64,000 nt of DNA from Micromonospora rifamycinica. Lineage in GTDB: Bacteria; Actinomycetota; Actinomycetes; Mycobacteriales; Micromonosporaceae. The notes under the pieces are model-generated. The model saw only the letters and a list, made by a program, of their open reading frames with translations, was not told the origin of the DNA and did no database searches. The stretch spans positions 3,844,001 to 3,908,000 of the forward strand of contig NZ_LT607752.1 of the NCBI RefSeq assembly GCF_900090265.1, written 5' to 3'. This document shows, piece after piece, positions 59,894 to 64,000 of this stretch; positions within the stretch are counted from its first letter, which is position 1; each line of letters opens with the position of its first letter. Made by a program: the position numbers and the translations under genes.

Positions 59894-60458
59894 CGCGGAC
59901 CGAGGCCATGCCCGCCGCCGTCGCCGCCGCGACCCCCAGGTCGGTGTCCTCGAAGACCAGGCACTGCTCCGGCGGTACGTCGAGCAGCCGGGCCGCCAGC
60001 AGGTAGCACTCCGGGTCCGGCTTGGCCCGCGCGTAGTCCTCCGCGCACACCAGCGCGTCGAACCGGTCGAGCAGGCCGAGCGCGGTGAGCGAGGCGGTCA
60101 CCGACTCGCGGGTGCTGCCGGAGACCACCGCGAACGGCACCCGCCGGTACGCCTGCTCGATGTGCGCCAGCACCCCCGGCACAGCGGTGAGCTGCGGCAG
60201 GAAGCTCTGGTAGGCGTCCTCCCGACGACGGGCCACCAGCTCGACCGGCATGCTCAGCCCGTGCCGCGCGTTGAGGTCGACGACGATGTCGGCCACCGGG
60301 CGGCCACCCCAGGCGTAGAAGAGGTCCTCGGGCAGGTCGCAGCCCCACTCGTCGAGCGCCGCCCGCCAGGCCAGGTGGTGCACCGGCATGGAGTCGACGA
60401 TGGTGCCGTCGCAGTCGAAGAGGTAGGCCCGGAAGTCACCGGGCGGCAGGGGCAGCAC
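59871..60458 (-). CDS. HAD hydrolase, beta-phosphoglucomutase-like
   Basis: 195 aa. Motif I YLFDCDGTIVDSMP, motif II FAVVSGSTRE, motif III Lys in DYARAKPDPECY, motif IV CLVFEDTDLGVAAATAAG. The C-terminus PPPWQR is the end of the duplicated unit described at 59848. It differs from the HAD at 43092 (Cys in motif I). GTG 60458. Convergent with the caspase-kinase gene; 52 bp after the TetR stop. Confidence 0.86.
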   Translation of the reverse strand: MLPLPPGDFRAYLFDCDGTIVDSMPVHHLAWRAALDEWGCDLPEDLFYAWGGRPVADIVVDLNARHGLSMPVELVARRREDAYQSFLPQLTAVPGVLAHIEQAYRRVPFAVVSGSTRESVTASLTALGLLDRFDALVCAEDYARAKPDPECYLLAARLLDVPPEQCLVFEDTDLGVAAATAAGMASVRVPPPWQR

Positions 60459-60510
60459 CGGCCCAGGATAGCCAGGCCGGTCGGCGTCCCGCCGTGGGCG
60501 AGGTGGGCTG

Positions 60511-61155
60511 TCAGTGGCGCAGGAGGTCGTCGATCTCGTCGTCGAACAGCAGGCCGGGGTCGAAGCCCATCCCGGCGAAGTGGCCGGCGAGCTCCAGCGA
60601 CAGGACGCCGTGCACCCGCGTCCAGAAGGCCAGGGCCTGACGGAGTGCCGCGGCCGGCAGCGTCGGGTCGGCGGCCCAGCCGCGGTGCGCGTCGAGGTGG
60701 GTCTCGAACCGTCGCCCCGACGGCGGGACGTCGCGCCGGCGGTACCCGTCGAGCACCGTCGCCATGATCTCGCCGGAGATGGCGGTGGTGTCGTCGGGGG
60801 CGTGGTAGCCGGGCACGGGTGTGCCGTAGATCAGCAGGTAGCGCTGGGGCTCGTCGAGGGCCCAGGCGCGCACGGCGCGGGCCAGCCCGGCGATGTCCGC
60901 TCCGGCGTCGGCGGCGGCCCGCAGCGCGTCGGCGAGGCTGCGGTAGGCGTCGCGGATCAGCGCGGTGATGAGCTCGTCCCGGCTGGCGAAGTACCGGTAG
61001 AGGGCCGGGCCGCTCATGCCGAGCTGCTCGGCGATCGCCTTGAGGGACAGCGCCGACACGCCGGTGGTGGCGAGCTGCTCCCACGCCCGTTGCTTGATCT
61101 CCGCCCGTACCTGGGCGCGGTACCGCTCCCGTGGACCGGTCGTCTCGGTGCCCAT
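60511..61155 (-). CDS. TetR-family regulator
   Basis: 214 aa. HTH at about 15-60: QRAWEQLATTGVSALSLKAI, AEQLGMSGPALYRYFASRDE. The C-terminal ligand domain (TetR_C-like, with HAPDDTTAISGEIM) follows. ATG 61155 is preferred because GGAGGGG precedes it; GTG 61173 is possible. Divergent from the SRPBCC gene with a promoter-rich 119-bp gap containing an inverted repeat, so it likely controls both. Confidence 0.88.
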   Translation of the reverse strand: MGTETTGPRERYRAQVRAEIKQRAWEQLATTGVSALSLKAIAEQLGMSGPALYRYFASRDELITALIRDAYRSLADALRAAADAGADIAGLARAVRAWALDEPQRYLLIYGTPVPGYHAPDDTTAISGEIMATVLDGYRRRDVPPSGRRFETHLDAHRGWAADPTLPAAALRQALAFWTRVHGVLSLELAGHFAGMGFDPGLLFDDEIDDLLRH

Positions 61156-61182
61156 CCACCCCTCCACCGTCACTGTTGTTAC

Positions 61183-61230
61183 AGGCTATCACGATCGCTA
61201 TTGACGCCAGCGCGATGATAGTTATAGCCT
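61183..61230. promoter_or_regulatory. Divergent promoter/operator between TetR and SRPBCC genes
   Basis: TTGACG (61201-61206), 18 bp, TAGCCT (61225-61230) makes a plus-strand promoter for the SRPBCC gene. AGGCTAT (61183-61189) and ATAGCCT (61224-61230) form an inverted pair, giving a matching TAGCCT -10 on the minus strand. The patch is AT-rich (GATAGTTATAGCCTCTAACT). TetR binding is inferred. Confidence 0.55.
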
Positions 61231-61274
61231 CTAACTAGAGCGACACCAGATAGCCAGGACAAAGGAGATACGCC

Positions 61275-61838
61275 ATGTCATCGACCACGCACCCGGTGAT
61301 CAGCTGCGACGGGCAGGGGGTCGACCCGGCCGCCCGCATCCGCTACCGCTCCGAGACGCTGATCCACGCGCCGCTGCACACCGTCTGGCACCTCCAGACC
61401 GACGTCGAGCGCTGGCCCACCTGGCAGGCGCCGGTCACCGGCATCGAGCGCCTCGACGCCGGTGAACTGCGCGCCGGGTCGGCCTTCCGCTGGACCACCC
61501 CGGTCCCGGAAACCCCCATCACCCCGGCCGCCACGCTGGTCATCACCTCCACCGTCACGCACCTGACGCCGTACCGGTGCATCCGGTGGGCCGGTCCGGC
61601 GATCGGCGACGGACTGCGCATCGACAACGGCGTGCACGTCTGGACCTTCACCGAGGTCGCCGACGGGGTGCTGGTCCGCACCGAGGAGACCTGGACCGGC
61701 GACCAGGTGGAGGCCGACACCGCGACCTCCACCGCCTACCTCGGGTACGGGCTGGAGGCGTGGCTCACCGACCTCAAAACCGCCGCCGAGAAGGCCGCGA
61801 CCGACCCCGGCGGGGACGCGCCGACCAGCGGGGACTGA
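61275..61838 (+). CDS. SRPBCC-family (START-like) protein
   Basis: 187 aa. IRYRSETLIHAPLHTVWHLQ and DVERWPTWQAPVTGIERLDA are the polyketide-cyclase/SRPBCC opening; VWTFTEVADGVLVRTEETWT is the central sheet. The fold makes a hydrophobic ligand pocket. With a divergent TetR regulator it may sense or modify a lipophilic compound. ATG 61275 follows AAAGGAGATACGCC. The last 65 bp overlap the convergent DUF4926 gene. Confidence 0.85.
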   Translation: MSSTTHPVISCDGQGVDPAARIRYRSETLIHAPLHTVWHLQTDVERWPTWQAPVTGIERLDAGELRAGSAFRWTTPVPETPITPAATLVITSTVTHLTPYRCIRWAGPAIGDGLRIDNGVHVWTFTEVADGVLVRTEETWTGDQVEADTATSTAYLGYGLEAWLTDLKTAAEKAATDPGGDAPTSGD

Positions 61839-61998
61839 GCAGCTCCGGCAGGACGGCGGCCGTGGTGCCGTCGGTGAACTCCACCTCGTACGCGGGCTCG
61901 GGCTTCTCGTACACCTCGATGATCGTGCCCTCGGCCCCCCGCAGCAGCCCCTCCTCAGAAAGGTCACTGTCGAGCCGCACCACGTCGAACAGCTTCAC
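61774..61998 (-). CDS. DUF4926 protein, probable immunity partner
   Basis: 74 aa. KLFDVVRLDSDLSEEGLLRG, GAEGTIIEVYEKPEPAYEVE and FTDGTTAAVLPEL match DUF4926, a small SH3-like barrel often encoded next to DUF6883 proteins. The pair is thought to act as toxin and immunity in conflict loci. ATG 61998, 9 bp after the DUF6883 stop. The basic C-terminal ~17 residues overlap the SRPBCC gene and may not be functional. Confidence 0.7.
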   Translation of the reverse strand: MKLFDVVRLDSDLSEEGLLRGAEGTIIEVYEKPEPAYEVEFTDGTTAAVLPELLSPRWSARPRRGRSRPSRRRF

Positions 61999-62007
61999 GG
62001 CCTCTCC

Positions 62008-62559
62008 TCACCTACCCGTCGGCAGGAGCGAAACGGTGGTCAGGCGTGGTTGATCGCTGCCGGGCTCGACGATCCATCCGGTCCGCACCGTCATGGCGCC
62101 GGCCGGCCCGGTCACCGGCACGTCGACGCTCCAGCGCTGACCGTGCTCGTCGCTCTTGCCGGCGACCGGTGTGCCGTTCCTGACGCCGGCCCTGATCTGC
62201 GCCTCGATCTGGTCGGCGTCCCCGGCCGTCAACCCGGTGGCCGAGTTGATCACCCGGAACGTGTGCCGCCCGTCCGGATGCCCGGCGTTCATCACGTACT
62301 CGGAGATCTTGCGCTTGTCGATCTCCACGTTCTCGAACCCGGGCTTCTTCTCGACATCCGCCTCGCCACTCGGTGGTTCGTACCGCTTGCCGAGCGCGTC
62401 GGCGTACTCGCGGGCGACCACCCGGCGCATGGCCGCGTGCTCGTCGACCTGCGGCCCCACATCACCCGCATCGGCCGTCGGGGCGGGCACCTCACGCGTC
62501 GGGCGGGGGCGCTCCGCCGCAGTCTCACGAACGTCCTCGACCACGGCAACCGCCCCCAT
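62008..62559 (-). CDS. DUF6883-domain probable toxin
   Basis: 183 aa. Residues ~85-180 form a DUF6883 domain: KISEYVMNAGHPDGRHTFRV, WSVDVPVTGPAGAMTVRTGW and PRLTTVSLLP. This family is a common C-terminal toxin module in polymorphic systems, with a putative nuclease-like role not proven. The N-terminal part is disordered and acidic, without export signal, so it looks like a detached toxin cassette. ATG 62559 (or GTG 62565). Directly upstream of DUF4926. Confidence 0.7.
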   Translation of the reverse strand: MGAVAVVEDVRETAAERPRPTREVPAPTADAGDVGPQVDEHAAMRRVVAREYADALGKRYEPPSGEADVEKKPGFENVEIDKRKISEYVMNAGHPDGRHTFRVINSATGLTAGDADQIEAQIRAGVRNGTPVAGKSDEHGQRWSVDVPVTGPAGAMTVRTGWIVEPGSDQPRLTTVSLLPTGR

Positions 62560-62581
62560 CCACACCCGGCAGGGAACCCAT

Positions 62582-62612
62582 CATCCCGCACGGACGCTCT
62601 CCGTGCGGGATG
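62582..62612. terminator. 13-bp hairpin inside the toxin gene series
   Basis: CATCCCGCACGGA (62582-62594) and TCCGTGCGGGATG (62600-62612) with a 5-nt loop. It lies between the 77-aa gene and the DUF6883 gene, so it may end the first transcript or separate two toxin modules. Confidence 0.65.
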
Positions 62613-62662
62613 CCCCGGCGGCGGCCCGACCCCGCCGCCGAGGTTACGGCGCGACGGTACGG

Positions 62663-62896
62663 CTAGCTCTCGGGTAGGTGGCGGGCGCGGTGCATCGCGA
62701 CGACGGCCGCCATGATCGGCCGTGGATCGCCGTAGTCACCGGACATGAACGGGTCCGGCTGCACACTCACGCCGGGCACCCCACTGGACATGTCCACCGT
62801 GCAGAGCACCGTCGACGGCTCCACGGTGCCGTCGAACACGACCTCGTAGGTGTCGTCCGCGACGGCGGTCAGTTGCCTCATCCGCGATGGGCTCAC
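62663..62896 (-). CDS. Small partner of the papain-like toxin
   Basis: 77 aa, not recognised. MSPSRMRQLTAVADDTYEVV, FDGTVEPSTVLCTVDMSSG and IMAAVVAMHRARHLPES. The GTG start overlaps the upstream toxin stop by 4 nt (GTGA), the usual place for an immunity gene. It is mostly beta with a final helix, consistent with a small immunity protein, but no family is claimed. Confidence 0.6.
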   Translation of the reverse strand: MSPSRMRQLTAVADDTYEVVFDGTVEPSTVLCTVDMSSGVPGVSVQPDPFMSGDYGDPRPIMAAVVAMHRARHLPES

Positions 62897-64000
62897 CGGA
62901 ACACCCCTCCCGCTACGTATTTCTCGACCCAGGCACCGTCGACATCGTACGAGCTGCCATCGAAGGGATCGCGTACGGTGAACGATCCGTTCTCGCCTGG
63001 TTCCAACAGGACCATGTGCGCAGGGCCGCGGGGCGCCTGCACCTGCGCCGCCATCGGACCCTCCGCCGCCCGACGGACGGCATCGCTGCCGTCCACGAAA
63101 TAGTGACCGGTCCAGGTGCCGTCGCCGTCGCGGTTGTTCAGCTCGTTACGCAGCGCGGTCAGGTTGGACCAGTCGCCGAGCTTCGTCAGCAGCTCCGACT
63201 GGGTGATCCGCCCGTCGGTGAGCATCTCCCCGGACGCCGACACGCACGATCCCCCGGTCTCCTGCTGGACCGCGCCACCCTCCCGGTGGTTGGTGCCGGC
63301 GTCGTACCACGGTCCCGAGCTGTCCCCGACCCTGGTGAGGTCACGGGCCTCCGCAGCGGTCTCGGCGGCCGTCGACTCGTCCCCCGGCGGGGGGCCGACC
63401 CCTTCGGTGCCCGGTTCCGACGTGTCCGGAGGCAGATCCGACGTGTCCGGAGGCAGATCGGCGGCCGGATCGTGCTGCGGGGCGGTGTCCCGGCCGCGCT
63501 CCGGGTCACCGGCGGAGTCGCCCGGAGGAGCGGTCGGATCGCCGCCCGTGTCGTCGGCGGTCTCCACCAGCGGTCGCGTCCGCCCCTCGTCGGGCTCCGG
63601 CCGATCAGGCTCCGGGTTGGACCGTGGTCCGGCGGCGTCGTGGGGTCCATCCGTGTCCCCCACGGCCTCGGCCCGCTCGGCGGCGGCAGCCTCCCGGACG
63701 GCGGCAAGTTCTCCGGCCTGCTCCCCGGCGGGCGGAGTCCCGTCCCGCTCCACGGGAGCGGCATCCTGCGATTCCCGCACACCCTGCGGCTCGTCCGGAC
63801 GCTGGCCACCGTGCGGCTCGTCCGGACGCTGGCCACCGTGCGGCTCGTCCGGACGCTGGACGTCCTGCGGCTCGTCCGGGCGCTGCCCGGCGTCGGTGTC
63901 GCGGGGCCGCTGTGCCGGCTCCTCCGGCGTGGACCGTGGCCCGTCCGGCTCGCGCCCGTCGGTCGCCGCCGCGTGCTCGGACCGGGCGGCGTCGCGCGCG
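62893..64000 (-). CDS. Papain-like polymorphic toxin C-terminus (5' end outside window)
   Basis: At least 368 aa; the frame is open to the window edge, so the start lies beyond. The visible N-terminal ~230 residues are Pro/Asp/Glu/Arg-rich with 9-residue repeats (GGQRPDEPH, four copies) and a PPDTSDL pair. The last ~140 residues resemble a papain-fold/C39-like toxin: TGGSCVSASGEML (Cys), GPAHMVLLEPGENG (His), VRDPFDGSSY (Asp). It is likely the toxin tip of a large secreted or contact-dependent protein. The next gene overlaps its stop. Confidence 0.65.
   Translation of the reverse strand, partial: ARDAARSEHAAATDGREPDGPRSTPEEPAQRPRDTDAGQRPDEPQDVQRPDEPHGGQRPDEPHGGQRPDEPQGVRESQDAAPVERDGTPPAGEQAGELAAVREAAAAERAEAVGDTDGPHDAAGPRSNPEPDRPEPDEGRTRPLVETADDTGGDPTAPPGDSAGDPERGRDTAPQHDPAADLPPDTSDLPPDTSEPGTEGVGPPPGDESTAAETAAEARDLTRVGDSSGPWYDAGTNHREGGAVQQETGGSCVSASGEMLTDGRITQSELLTKLGDWSNLTALRNELNNRDGDGTWTGHYFVDGSDAVRRAAEGPMAAQVQAPRGPAHMVLLEPGENGSFTVRDPFDGSSYDVDGAWVEKYVAGGVFR
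63416..63457. repeat. 21-bp tandem repeat in the toxin linker
   Basis: TCCGACGTGTCCGGAGGCAG plus A at 63416 and 63437, in frame, encoding LPPDTSD twice in the disordered part of the toxin. Confidence 0.85.
63785..63886. repeat. 27-bp tandem repeat in the toxin linker, four copies
   Basis: TGCGGCTCGTCCGGACGCTG starts at 63785, 63812, 63839 and 63866. Each 27-bp unit encodes GGQRPDEPH-type nonapeptides on the minus strand. Period divisible by three. Confidence 0.9.

Noticed and set aside
62893..63780. Complete 295-aa gene starting at 63780
   Set aside because: The frame stays open from 63780 to the window edge with in-frame repeats, so the codon at 63780 is internal and the gene is 5'-truncated by the window.

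Overview
The window reads as chromosomal DNA of a high-GC actinomycete, most likely a Micromonosporaceae member (Micromonospora or a close relative). The grounds are third-position GC bias in every convincing gene, abundant GTG starts, Actinobacteria-restricted families (SepH, DUF3027, DUF2530, TIGR03089, SCO6745-type, XPB helicase), futalosine-route menaquinone genes, LigD/Ku end joining, and long GC-rich hairpins without T-tracts between convergent genes. No rRNA, tRNA, insertion sequence or integrase was recognised.

Layout. 0.1-20.4 kb is mostly core: sepH, an aldo/keto reductase, a 2'-5' RNA ligase, a MarR-MFS pair with a perfect 10-bp operator-like inverted repeat, a purine permease, DUF2530/DUF3027, an MFS protein overlapping mqnB, a secreted S1 protease, mqnD, a cold-shock protein, a HAD phosphatase, an XPB-like helicase-associated protein, an L,D-transpeptidase and the XPB helicase. 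20.4-24.3 kb is a lower-GC island with a XhoI/PaeR7I-like restriction-modification system under a short GntR-type regulator, followed by two small accessory genes. 24.3-31.3 kb holds a TIGR03089 protein, a lipoprotein, a decayed cas-less type I-E CRISPR array, a split LigD (polymerase and ligase genes) divergent from Ku, a PPOX protein, a membrane-anchored FKBP and an SCO6745-type protein.

31.4-41.6 kb is a compact, apparently single-operon biosynthetic cluster: an unrecognised 592-aa protein, one NRPS polypeptide with architecture MbtH-A-T-C, a sulfotransferase-like protein, and two TMD-NBD ABC transporters. The adenylation domain lacks the Asp that normally holds the substrate alpha-amino group, so a non-alpha-amino-acid building block is suspected. 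41.6-43.1 kb is a decayed accessory patch with small Cys-rich proteins and an AlpA-like regulator beside its frameshifted copy. 43.1-51.1 kb is metabolic (HAD, two MDR-family dehydrogenases, acyl-CoA ligase, NUDIX, DHA2 exporter, DJ-1/PfpI). 51.3-57.1 kb contains a HldE-like heptose kinase/nucleotidyltransferase, a glycosyltransferase and a GT9 heptosyltransferase, with Hsp20, DUF2231 and PPOX genes.

57.1-64 kb looks like conflict/defence DNA. An EACC1-like component is translationally coupled to a caspase-protein kinase fusion. After a HAD gene and a TetR/SRPBCC pair, a minus-strand series carries a papain-like polymorphic-toxin C-terminus running off the window, a small partner, and a DUF6883/DUF4926 probable toxin-immunity pair.

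Two sequence patterns cut across the gene map. First, hairpins bounded by GATCA/TGATC recur at four or five places, mostly between convergent genes. Second, three genes carry a tandem duplication of their last codons including the stop codon, with units of 26, 29 and 23 bp. All family names are my recognition from sequence; no database search was run.
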